Part shown: positions 1 to 7,631 of the stretch, in pieces
Numbering within the stretch: the first letter of the stretch is position 1
Layout: each line of letters starts with the position of its first letter
Assembly: GCF_000003605.2 (NCBI RefSeq)
Contig: NW_003118932.1
Location: 53,273-64,956, forward strand
From: Saccoglossus kowalevskii
Lineage: Eukaryota > Hemichordata > Enteropneusta > Harrimaniidae
DNA: 11,684 nt
Direction: 5' to 3'
The notes under the pieces: model-generated
Database searches by the model: none
Told to the model about the DNA's origin: nothing
Seen by the model: the letters and a program-made list of their open reading frames with translations, nothing else
Program-made: the position numbers and the translations under genes

Positions 1-555
1 CACTGTATTGTGTGTGTTTGTTTTCCCAACATGTTGTCCTTGATATTACTTGCCAAACCCATTAAAATGCTGGTCAAATGACAGTTTTAATACTTTCATG
101 TACTGTGAAGAACTAAACACTGTAAAATTGAAAGATTAAATAAAAAATGAATATTAGGTATAGCATATACAAGATACATGTAAGGTTATGCAACTTTTCT
201 GTATATGTACTGTGATATTGTGAGGACATCCAATTTGAATTATAGGCCATAATTCGTGAAAATGTCTTGAGAAATTGAAATTGTGAAGAAAATATTGGAA
301 TATTTGAAGGATATCAAAGCATCCAAGATCTAGGCAATTGACAATAGATTTGGGGTTGAAATAGCACCCAAGCGTATACGTAGGGGACATAAACCTGTTC
401 TGATCCTGTCATCGGCGCACAGAAAAAATCCCATCCTTGTCGTAGTGAGTAGCAGATTACACAATGTATGTGGGATGACTGGAACTTACTCTAATTCAGA
501 GTCTGTAGATGGCCGCCATGAATTATGGAGACAATACTATTAATATGAGCTTACA
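1..555. other. A/T-rich non-coding spacer
   Basis: No gene is recognised here. The stretch is A/T-rich and has stops in all frames. An AATAAA-type hexamer lies near position 139, so it could be the 3' untranslated end of an upstream gene, but nothing else supports that. The 78-codon open frame on the minus strand (154-390) is rich in Cys, His, Phe and Ile, as A/T-rich random sequence would be, and shows no domain. Confidence 0.5.
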
Positions 556-587
556 GATGGATGGATGGATGGATGGATGGATGGATG
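556..587. repeat. GATG microsatellite, 8 perfect units
   Basis: Eight uninterrupted GATG tetranucleotides run from 556 to 587 and are followed by one degenerate AATG unit. This is a simple sequence repeat and is expected to vary in length between individuals by replication slippage. No gene overlaps it. Confidence 0.97.
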
Positions 588-591
588 AATG

Positions 592-1044
592 TGCTTATCA
601 AGTAAGAAATCCATGTATGGCTTGTATAACAATCACAGAACTTGTTTAACCTTTTACCCTTTGAGCACCAAATTCAACTTATGTCACCATTCAAAATAAA
701 TATATATATAATTTTTCCAATAATTTGTTCAAATATTTTGATCAATATCTGTTGCCAATAGAGAATTATGTCTACTGGACCCAAAATTATCGATAAAATT
801 ATAGAAAAAAAAATAAAAATGGGCAACATTCTGCAACAACATTTTGTTGGAAATAATCATGGCATTAAAATGATTCAACTTAGTGTCCAGATGATATGGG
901 TTACTATGGATACCAGTGCATGTCCATATATGTACAGTAACTGAATGATCAAACATAAAAAATTAATAAATTTTTTTTATTGCAGTGTTTTTACAAATTC
1001 AGTAAATAAATCATGTACATTACAAGTATATATCTCTAGTTCTT
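592..1044. other. A/T-rich spacer with short (TA)n and A/T tracts
   Basis: No gene is seen. The stretch contains a short TATATATATA run near 700-710, an A-tract near 804-815 and a T-tract at 971-978. An RFX-like imperfect palindrome, GGTTACTATGGATACC, lies at 899-914. The pyrimidine tract ending in GCAG at 982-985 looks like a splice acceptor, but stops follow at once in every frame, so it is not called. Confidence 0.5.
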
Positions 1045-1047
1045 GGC

Positions 1048-1060
1048 TGACCTTTGACCT
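1048..1060 (-). promoter_or_regulatory. Nuclear receptor DR1 motif, copy 1
   Basis: TGACCTTTGACCT is the exact reverse complement of AGGTCAAAGGTCA, a perfect direct repeat of the AGGTCA half-site spaced by one base. DR1 elements bind RXR, HNF4, COUP-TF and PPAR-type receptors in animals. The motif is seen directly; binding is inference. It falls in the left arm of the foldback at 1045-1181, so it may be transposon-borne. Confidence 0.4.
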
Positions 1061-1144
1061 GAGTACTTAACTAGCAACCTGGTAACTATGTGTTAATGAT
1101 TATATCTAATGAACAACATGACACTAATGTTGTTAAATATCGTG

Positions 1145-1157
1145 GTTACCTAGCAAC
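1145..1157. promoter_or_regulatory. RFX X-box-like motif
   Basis: GTTACCTAGCAAC matches the two-half-site X-box pattern (RYYNYY, a 1-3 base spacer, then RRNRAC) bound by RFX factors, which control ciliary genes in animals. The match is by eye. It sits within the right arm of a palindrome and no promoter is recognised nearby, so function is uncertain. Confidence 0.3.
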
Positions 1158-1403
1158 CAGTACTCAGACTTAATAAGTCAGACATATTCCCGTACAAATA
1201 GTTTAGCTCAAACTTAACCCCAATCACACATATGCTCGGTGATTGAGTCTGTGCTCAGATTTAACTTCTTAAATTGTGTAAATGTTGTTGTTGAAAATAT
1301 GTGATAAAATATTAGACGTTCAATTTTCTCAGCAGGAATTATTAAAATTGTTCCATCAATTTAGAAACTACATAAACACATGTATGATACAATTATTCAT
1401 CTA

Positions 1404-1585
1404 CTGTAGAATACTTTATTTTAGCTGGAATTAATTTTTGCTGAAAGGACTTTTTGGGTTTTTTTTGTGAGTTGAATGTAAGATATAGGAAAAAAGGTAT
1501 ATTCACTGGATTTTATTTTCACTAAATCACTCCTTCAGCGAAAATAGCGAAAATTTATTCCAAGCAAAAATAAAGTATTTTACAG
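1404..1585 (+). mobile_element. Tc1/mariner-like MITE, copy 1 (complete)
   Basis: This is a 182-bp non-autonomous foldback element. The left arm begins CTGTAGAATACTTTATTTT and the right arm ends AAAGTATTTTACAG, which is its reverse complement with a few mismatches. The arms extend inward about 45-55 bases through TTGGAAT-type and CGCTGAA-type blocks. TA dinucleotides flank both ends (1402-1403, 1586-1587), as expected for the TA target duplication of Tc1/mariner transposases. It has no coding capacity. Copies at 4342-4508 and 10360-10557 share the ends, the central GAATGTAA / TATTCAC / GATTTTA blocks and the order of parts. Confidence 0.88.
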
Positions 1586-1587
1586 TA

Positions 1588-3238
1588 CGTGGATCTAAAG
1601 ATAGAGATTAAGTAATTTGTTCTTCTTAGTGTACTCAAATGTTTATTATGTTTGAAGCAATTTTACAATTACAAATTATCACTTATATTTCCCTACATTT
1701 TTGGAGAGACAATATTTCCAAAAAACCCTGGGAAAAAAACTAAACAGTGAGGCAAATGTTTCACATCTCATAGTGAGAAAATTAGGGGTTGAGTTACATG
1801 TCAAAATCAAATTTAATTTGATTTACTGAAAACTCATTGATATTTCTTCATTATGAATGAATGAATGATGTATTTGTTGAAACTTTTTCCTTCATGAAGC
1901 ACGTACCTTTACATACCTGAGACAAGTACGGTATCTCTCAAATATTGTGTTCATATCCACAATTTTCTCTGCTTAAATTGAGTATATATGGTGCAAATTC
2001 ATATTTACATGAACTTATATCGAATATAATTATTTCATTATAATTTTTGGAAGTGATTTACAAAAATGTTTGAATTTAACGTTATACCAGGGTGAGCAAG
2101 CCAATTGTCAGACCCAATTCACTCAAAATATATTGCCAAGGATGAATAATTGTTTGACCTTTGACCCAGCTGACTTAAAATCGTTTGCTTATGCCTTGGA
2201 TAATGGAATAGGCTGGAGTTTCCAATAAACTGATTAGGTTTGGAATTAATTTGGGGAATGCAGGAATCTGGATCAAACTATTACTTTCTAGGGGTGTTAT
2301 AGCAGGGGGAGGAGAGGTGTAGTCTAAAAACGAATATCTAAAGGAAAGCATTCTGGAATAATTTAAGTTTAACTTGACAGTAATAGCAATAAATTGGGTC
2401 CAGTTGCCTGCACATGTATGTAAAAAATCCCTCTACCTGCACTTGCTTCTACCCCCTTATCTGGAATGAATTCTTCCACAGTAAATTTGAATGTAAAATA
2501 TGTTATTTGGTTCAGAAATTGAAGGCATATCATGACTAGCCATAAGATAATCCTCATTTAATAATAGAGATGTGTTTTCTGACATTTTATCCACTAAATT
2601 ATAACATATAAAAAAGTGATATAATAATTGCGTCATAAAATGTGTGATGTGATACAAATGTATATTCACAAGAAATCACCTAGTGACCTAAAAGCTGCCG
2701 AAAAATGTTCTGACCTGAGCTTGGCAGAGAGATGTTTACTACAGCTAAACTTACAGAAAACTGGCATTGTTTAGAATCTCTTATACATACACCTTTAATA
2801 CATACCTTAAATTCTTTGGAGACTTTGTGTGTTTTAAATCTCAGGTGTCTGGAACAATAATATTCTTACACTTTGACCTTTGAAATTGTGAAATATTTGT
2901 GGGTCTTACTTAAAATATTTTGTTTTCTGATCAAGATTGTAATTTTTTACTAACAGAATACTGAATAATATTCAAAGTTCATATCATTGAGAAGAATACA
3001 GTGAAGGGCAGAAAGTTGGGGTTGTTACAATGTTTTATAAAAAGACATTTTTATAAATCAAAATGGATGTTAGAATTCAGATGGTAGAATCATATGTTTT
3101 AATTAATATTAGTTCAAAAGTTAGTTCAAAATTAAAATTAAATACTTGAATTTGAATGAGAGCTGATAATTGGTATTTATAATTTTTTATATATACATAC
3201 AAATGTATATAAACTAAAGCACAGCTTTATGCCATTCA
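1588..3238. other. A/T-rich non-coding spacer
   Basis: No gene is recognised in this 1.65 kb. Small structures include GAAT slippage at 1854-1868, a 9-bp palindrome with a 3-base centre (AAATCAAAT at 1804-1812, ATTTGATTT at 1816-1824), the DR1 motif at 2155-2167 and a degenerate DR1 (TGACCTTTGAAAT) at 2874-2886. Two minus-strand open frames at 2369-2557 and 2457-2669 overlap each other, are A/T-driven and show no domain, so they are not called. Confidence 0.5.
2155..2167 (-). promoter_or_regulatory. Nuclear receptor DR1 motif, copy 2
   Basis: TGACCTTTGACCC reads GGGTCAAAGGTCA on the minus strand, matching the HNF4/RXR-type DR1 consensus at all half-site positions. It is followed by CAGCTGACTTAA, loosely like the TGAGTACTTAA after the first copy. 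The two sites could therefore share descent from one repeat family instead of being independent regulatory sites. Confidence 0.4.
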
Positions 3239-3307
3239 CTGTACTTTACTTTCACTTGGAAATTATTTTTCACCGTTTTCACTGAAATAATTTTTCACCA
3301 GTGAAAA
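3239..3307 (-). mobile_element. Decayed end of the CTGTA MITE family (copy 4)
   Basis: The sequence starts CTGTACTTTACTTTCACTT and continues GGAAATTATTTTTCACC then GTTTTCACTGAA. This matches, with substitutions, the left end of the inverted copy at 10360 (CTGTAGAATACTTTATTTT, TTGGAATTTATTTTC, TTTTCGCTGAA). A second TTTTTCACCAGTGAAAA block follows and then similarity is lost; no matching right end is found. I read it as a truncated or strongly diverged copy. It is preceded by CA where the family usually has TA. Confidence 0.55.
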
Positions 3308-4339
3308 TGCTTCTTCCACAATAGATTGCATATGTTTTATGACCAATCAGTGACAGTAGACTGTAAATCACACAATTCAAGCCATGGAATCTATGGTCTA
3401 TGTTCAAGAAAAAATGCTTTGTTTAGCAAAACTTCTAGCTCAATCTAAAGTAATCGTATTTAAGTTTTTTACTCTTAATGCATTTGTGTTTATGCTCAAT
3501 TTGAATGTCACGTTGCACCAAATGATTGTGTTCTCTTGTTTTATTTCTATGAACGCCGAACAAAAGTTGAATTAGTTGCGTGGGATCTGGGGCAGGGACA
3601 GGAGGTTAAGGGTAATGTTTGTTTAGAATGACCCATCGTGCTGAAAACTGTCTGTGTGAAGTTTCATGTGTAACTCTATACAAAAACACGAACATACTAA
3701 AATCGTTAATCGCTATGATTTGGGTTTAGAGGGCATGAGGTGACGCTCGACAGTATTACGTTTACTGAATGTCCCCAGGCATTGTTATGATGTGCTTTTC
3801 ATCTCAATGTAGTGTTGTGTTTCTTGTGGTTGAGTGGTTAGTTAAAGATACCTCATCATAGATGGAAGATACCATTAATTCATAGGGGGGATGTGTTTCT
3901 CAGATGGAAAGCGCAAGAACAATTATATGTTTTCCTAAAGTGAAAAAGCAAATTATGTAAGAAATAGAATGTTCTATATCGCTACTTGTGCCAGTTTCTC
4001 TGGGGCTGGTATAATTTGGGAAAACTATGATGAAACTACAATCAATACCAATTAAATAGTTTGATTGATGATGACCCACACAAAATATTGGTAAAACCCT
4101 TAAAAATAGATGAAATAAACATGGGAAACTTTTTTATGGGGTAGGGGTTGAAAAAGAAATGGTTTTCTGCCACTCACAAAATTATCATAATAAAAGAAAC
4201 CAGACATTCAATTGCTTAAGTGATATGAGTATTGGCAGATTTCATTCATCTGTGGACATGGAGATGTACTCGACTTTGCAACAAGAGCTGTTGTTGAAGC
4301 AGGTCCAACTCCAATAATTTATTATCATGTTTATCCTGG
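3308..4339. other. Non-coding spacer
   Basis: No gene is recognised. An open frame at 3384-3575 on the plus strand (63 codons) starts at an ATG in CCATGG context. It is rich in Leu, Phe, Met and Val, has no recognisable domain, no polyadenylation signal close behind it and no splice-site-like boundary that would make it part of a gene. I leave it uncalled. No repeat was found in this stretch. Confidence 0.45.
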
Positions 4340-4341
4340 TA

Positions 4342-4508
4342 CTGTAAAAAAATGGAATTCATTTTTGCTCAAAAATCTTTTTGGGTGTTTTGTATGGAAT
4401 TTATTCTCACTAATTTTCAATGTTGAATGTAAAATATCAGAAAAGGAATATTCACTCGATTTTAATCATCACTACAGTGAAAATAGCAAAAATAAAAGTA
4501 TTTTACAG
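4342..4508 (+). mobile_element. Tc1/mariner-like MITE, copy 2 (complete ends, shortened left arm)
   Basis: This 167-bp copy is in the same orientation as the one at 1404-1585. It begins CTGTAAAA and ends AAAGTATTTTACAG, with TA on both sides (4340-4341, 4509-4510). It shares TTTTTGGGTGTTTTGTATGG with the inverted copy at 10360 (one difference), and GTTGAATGTAA and ATATTCACTCGATTTTA with copy 1. Part of the left arm (the ACTTTATTTT block) and the TTTATTCCAAGC block of the right arm are missing, so the stem is weaker. It does not code for protein. Confidence 0.85.
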
Positions 4509-4510
4509 TA

Positions 4511-5352
4511 CTATAGTTGTTTTAAAATTTTAAAAAAATTATGAGAAAATTGTGTGGGTTTAAAATTTGTGAATGGTGAAAACAAATAAAGGGTTTAATA
4601 TTTGCGCTGATGCAAGAGCTTTTATTCTGACGTATTGTACATATTGGTAATCCATAGTTTATATAATAGTGTGTATTTTAATACAAAATAAAACTTAGTA
4701 CTCAGTAATAATGTATCTGGAAATCAATTCAGATTTCATTATACCGGGGGTATATTGATTTTGTAAATACATGCACTACTGACAAACAGATTCTAGTTGT
4801 TTTTATTTACAATATATACATAAAGAAATATTGTTTATATTGAAGCTACATGTATGAAAATTATTGGACGTAGGAAATGGAACGGCGCCCTCTATCATGT
4901 GTGAATGCCCTCTGTGGTCAAATTTGTGGCTGATGGTGGAAAGCACAATTTAGATCTTTCAATGGAAAGAATAAAATCCAAATACTATATTCATGTCACT
5001 TCATGCAATCACTAAAGTTTTCAAAATGAGCAACATTCTGTAAAAAAAAATTTCAATAAATTCTTCATTGCTTTTATCTCAAATAGACATTCTTTTCTGG
5101 GTACATGTTGTGAACAGAATATTTGAAAACAAAAGTAAATAAACCCCCACAATATTTGTTTTAAATTCTGTAGTCAATACATTAGAGATATCCCTCGCTT
5201 TAGTAAGAAAGAAAAGTCGCATTTGGGATAAAGATACATAAAGTAAATTGAATCAATTTTTCTGCTCTTAGTGATTTGAGTGCATTACTCTACACCTATG
5301 CAGGAAGTACATGTATCATAAAAACACCACCAAATTTGAGCATACCAGTAAC
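4511..5352. other. A/T-rich non-coding spacer
   Basis: No gene is recognised. Small features are a TATACC-GGG-GGTATA palindrome (4740-4754), two GCCCTCT words (4888-4894 and 4907-4913) and an 18-mer at 5023-5040 (AAAATGAGCAACATTCTG) that differs by one base from 816-833. The rest is A/T-rich with short A and T runs. Confidence 0.5.
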
Positions 5353-5596
5353 TTAACCTTTTCACCACCAGACCCCCCTCCCCCAAATGTTTCTGCATTT
5401 TTTTCTTGTATTCCTCAATATTTCTGGAAATAAACCTTAAATTTGGAGCCAACAGGCAAAATTTGGGTCAATTTTCATTTTTTACTCAAAAAATTGGACT
5501 ATTTTTGTCTCTATCTTCTGAAGGAAAGTGCAGACTATAAACAGGACTATCTTTGAATGCGTGATGAAAATAGGAAACTGGTGGTGAAAAAGTTAA
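5353..5596. mobile_element. piggyBac-like MITE with TTAA ends
   Basis: This 244-bp segment is bounded by inverted ends. The left end is TTAACCTTTTCACCACCAG (5353-5371) and the right end is CTGGTGGTGAAAAAGTTAA (5578-5596). They are reverse complements at 18 of 19 positions, counting the TTAA at each edge. TTAA is the target duplication of piggyBac-superfamily transposases, whose inverted ends are short and usually start with C's, so a non-autonomous piggyBac-type element is the best fit. The interior (a C-run at 5372-5384, then A/T-rich sequence) does not code. No second copy with both ends is present in the window; a TTAACCTTTTACCC at 646-659 may be a lone relative. Confidence 0.75.
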
Positions 5597-6612
5597 CATT
5601 TGGTTAGTTTTAATCTGGCTTATCCTTAGCTCAGCTTGCTTTTCAATCTGCCAGATATCTAAATTGTTTAGAGTAATCTGCCTGAATATGTTTTTAATAA
5701 TAATTTTTGTGTGAAAAGGAGAAGCCTGTCGATAGCTTAAGTTAGAAGTTTAACTGTATTTTAGCATACCATATTTAAAGTTGATCAATGACCTTTGACC
5801 TCTGCATCTTATATGAAAGCCACTATAATTGTTATGAAATGATTGCTGACCCAATAAGGTATGTAATGTCCCACGGCTAAAGGCATAAACCGATAAAACT
5901 ACATTATTTAAGCGATGATCCCATCGGCACCAGTCTTCCTGTCTGCTCCAATTATAATCTACAAAGCTATGTTTCAGTGCTCACATCACGAGAATATGAT
6001 GTAAGAAAAGATTCACGTAGTCATGCGTATTCCTGTCAGTTTTTGTCAACGACAACCGAAACAATTTTGCATTTCAGTACATGTTGAAACATTTAGGCTC
6101 CCGTTTAGGTTCTGAAAAATTAATCTAAAAAAAGGGAAAGTGAACCTTTCCTGTTGTCATGGTAATTGCATTTCTGCATACTCCCTATAGATCACCATGT
6201 GCCAGTGAGCATTGTGAGATTAGATGTGGAGATTTTGATTCTTGATTTATTATATGCAATCATTGTATAAATATTATCTCACCATTTTACCTCAGCATTA
6301 AAGTGCTCTGTGTATTGCCACTACCTGTGCATGATAACAAGATATATAAATTGCTAAAAATGTCTAATTTCTATTTTATTGCTAACTTCTCCTTTAGGAA
6401 AAATGTTTATGCACTTCTTTTCTCGCAGACCCAGCAAATTAGGCAATGTTTGCCTGTTTGCACATTAGTTACTCGAGTGAATAATCACTCTGTAAATGGA
6501 AAACTTTTTAAACACATGTCAGTTTTCATTATTCATCCAGTGCTTTAGTTTTGAGAAAAATAAATTGAAAACGATCTTGACTTTTGTAGAATGTAGCAAA
6601 AGTTATGGGTTT
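5597..6612. other. Non-coding spacer
   Basis: No gene is recognised in this 1.0 kb. It contains the third DR1 motif (5789-5801) and an X-box-like GTTGTCATGGTAAT at 6153-6166, two differences from the symmetric RFX consensus GTTGCCATGGTAAC. The 81-codon open frame at 6303-6548 runs to the edge of the minisatellite and is compositionally ordinary for A/T-rich DNA; it has no recognisable domain and is not called. Confidence 0.5.
5789..5801 (-). promoter_or_regulatory. Nuclear receptor DR1 motif, copy 3
   Basis: TGACCTTTGACCT again gives a perfect AGGTCA-A-AGGTCA on the minus strand, identical to the site at 1048-1060. Flanking bases differ from both earlier sites, so a long shared repeat does not explain all three. 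All three perfect sites point the same way. Binding by RXR/HNF4/COUP-type receptors is the known role of such sites; activity here is inference. Confidence 0.4.
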
Positions 6613-6931
6613 CACATGTGGTTTAGCTACCAAATATTGACAATCATATGAAAATTAGCATCAAAATATGCAAAATATTATGTAAATTAGCTTCCAAATA
6701 TGAATTACCATATGTAAATTAGCTGCCAAATATGGATTACTACATGTAAATTAGCTGCCAAATATGGATTTCTACATTAAATTAGCTGCTAAATACGGGC
6801 AATTATATGCAAATTAGCATAAAAATATGCACAATCTTATGTGAATTAGCTTCCAAATATGGGGTGCCATATGTAAACTAGTTGCCAAATATTGACAATT
6901 ATATGCTTATTGCTACCAAATATGGATGTTC
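6613..6931 (+). repeat. 32-bp minisatellite, 10 units, with CArG boxes
   Basis: Ten head-to-tail units start at 6613, 6645, 6677, 6709, 6741, 6773, 6804, 6836, 6868 and 6900. Nine are 32 bp and one is 31 bp. The typical unit is ATGTAAATTAGC, then a few bases, then CCAAATATGG plus about six variable bases. Units 2 and 7 share AGCAT-AAAATATGCA and units 3 and 8 share TTATGT with CTTCC, which points to an older five-unit (about 159-bp) duplication. CCAAATATGG, a perfect CC(A/T)6GG CArG box, occurs at 6726-6735, 6758-6767, 6853-6862 and 6916-6925. ATGCAAAT, the POU octamer, is at 6807-6814. The units carry many stops and do not code. Confidence 0.93.
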
Positions 6932-7300
6932 AGCTCAGGAGAACAGTACAATGCTACCAATTTTCCAGAACTTTTCTAATTTTGAAACATTTAATTAAAG
7001 ATGAGCTCTTATTTATTGATGCATTGTCTTCACATGCAATATTCATGCCTTGCGAAAATAATTAAGAAAAAAATTGGCATAATCTCGCCTAAAGGTGTAA
7101 CATATTGATAATCGAGAGTGATTCTGACACTGATGTCATTTGATAATGAATAATTGAAATGCGAGAAAAATTAAAAGTGACATCATACAATGCGTTCGAG
7201 ATGTGAAACATTTATCATGTTAGTAAAGTGCCAACAATCTGAACAGATGGGACAGTAAATTATACCGACAGTTCAATCAGATTTCAAGGAGCCTGCGTAA
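6932..7300. other. Non-coding spacer upstream of the candidate exon
   Basis: No gene is recognised. The stretch becomes richer in CpG than its surroundings towards the right (for example GCGAGAAA, GCGTTCGAG). It contains an inverted pair TGATGTCA (7131-7138) and TGACATCA (7178-7185) separated by 39 bases. The word is one base from the CRE palindrome TGACGTCA, so it may be a pair of bZIP-like sites or the stem of a hairpin. Confidence 0.45.
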
Positions 7301-7336
7301 TGGTTTGCACATCAATATTTTGGATCATTTTTCACG

Positions 7337-7394
7337 CACCAGCGTATTATATCACTGCGTGCGATTCATTTTATTGCATTGTGAAACGCTGGTG
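7337..7394. repeat. Inverted repeat CACCAGCGT / ACGCTGGTG
   Basis: A perfect 9-bp inverted repeat (7337-7345 and 7386-7394) encloses 40 bases. Weak further similarity lies outside it (CACG left, TGTG right). As RNA it could form a stem with a long loop. It lies about 160-215 bp upstream of the candidate start codon at 7554, in the region that would be promoter or 5' untranslated sequence if that gene is real. A small eroded foldback element is the alternative. Confidence 0.5.
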
Positions 7395-7509
7395 TGTTTG
7401 GACTTGCTGTGTTTGAAATTTAAGTTTTTTTGTAATAATGACGTGTTGGCTGTAGGTCTTCTAAGTTTGTCACTTTTGTGATAAAGTGTTTTTTTCATTT
7501 TTCGGCTGG

Positions 7510-7516
7510 TATAAAT
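7510..7516 (+). promoter_or_regulatory. TATA-like box before the candidate exon
   Basis: TATAAAT in the context GGTATAAATTTG lies 44 bases upstream of the ATG at 7554. With the usual 25-30 base spacing, transcription would begin near 7537-7543 and leave a leader of only 11-17 bases. In such A/T-rich DNA this word is common by chance, so the call is weak and depends on the exon being real. Confidence 0.2.
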
Positions 7517-7553
7517 TTGTTATTTTTCGAGGTTGATGACTACGTGATAAACA

Positions 7554-7627
7554 ATGGCTACACCAAGAAGTACGTATATGCGAATGCGTTCTTTTACAGG
7601 GAATGCTGGTTTCTATAATGTTAGCAG
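7554..7627 (+). CDS. Candidate first coding exon (unknown protein)
   Basis: This is the only stretch that resembles gene structure. The ATG sits in ACAATGG, with A at -3 and G at +4, a favourable eukaryotic start context. An in-frame TAA lies two codons upstream (7548-7550), so the frame would begin here. The 74 bases encode 24 codons plus two bases, beginning MATPRSTYMRMR and ending GFYNVS. The frame then meets CAG|GTAGGA at 7627/7628, a splice-donor-like site (phase 2); read through, a TAG stop follows at 7629. The peptide is basic and has several Ser/Thr. I do not recognise the protein, and no continuing exon was found in the window. TTCTTTTACAG inside it (ending 7599) resembles a splice acceptor, so 7600-7627 might instead be a 28-base microexon. 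Chance is a real alternative. Confidence 0.27.
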
Positions 7628-7631
7628 GTAG

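Larger units (their letters stand above)
1045..1181. repeat. Imperfect foldback palindrome of about 135 bp
   Basis: A perfect 9-bp inverted pair, CTGAGTACT at 1059-1067 and AGTACTCAG at 1159-1167, brackets the core. Each side carries the same word CTAGCAACC in direct orientation (1071-1079, 1150-1158) next to GGTAAC (1081-1086) on the left and GGTTACC (1144-1150) on the right. The centre is a further perfect hairpin: AACAACAT (1112-1119), a 7-base loop, then ATGTTGTT (1127-1134). Similarity extends weakly outward to CTGAC on both sides. The nested symmetry suggests an eroded foldback MITE. Without other copies this is inference. Confidence 0.5.

Noticed and set aside
646-670. Possible second TTAA MITE end (TTAACCTTTTACCC)
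   Set aside because: Only about 14 bases resemble the 5353 element and no inverted partner is found.
966-986. Splice-acceptor-like T-tract ending in GCAG
   Set aside because: Every frame after it closes quickly and no donor or open exon follows.
3384-3575. 63-codon open frame starting at CCATGG
   Set aside because: It has good start context but no domain. The hydrophobic Leu/Phe/Met-rich content is typical of T-rich DNA, and no transcript signals flank it.
4740-4754. TATACC-GGG-GGTATA palindrome
   Set aside because: It is too short and isolated to assign to an operator or element.
6303-6548. 81-codon open frame on the plus strand
   Set aside because: It has A/T-driven composition and no domain, strong context or splice sites. 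Frames of this length are expected in 11.7 kb.
6613-6931. CRISPR-like array of 32-bp repeats
   Set aside because: Units are directly adjacent with no unique spacers, and the surroundings are eukaryotic in style with no cas-like genes. It is a minisatellite.
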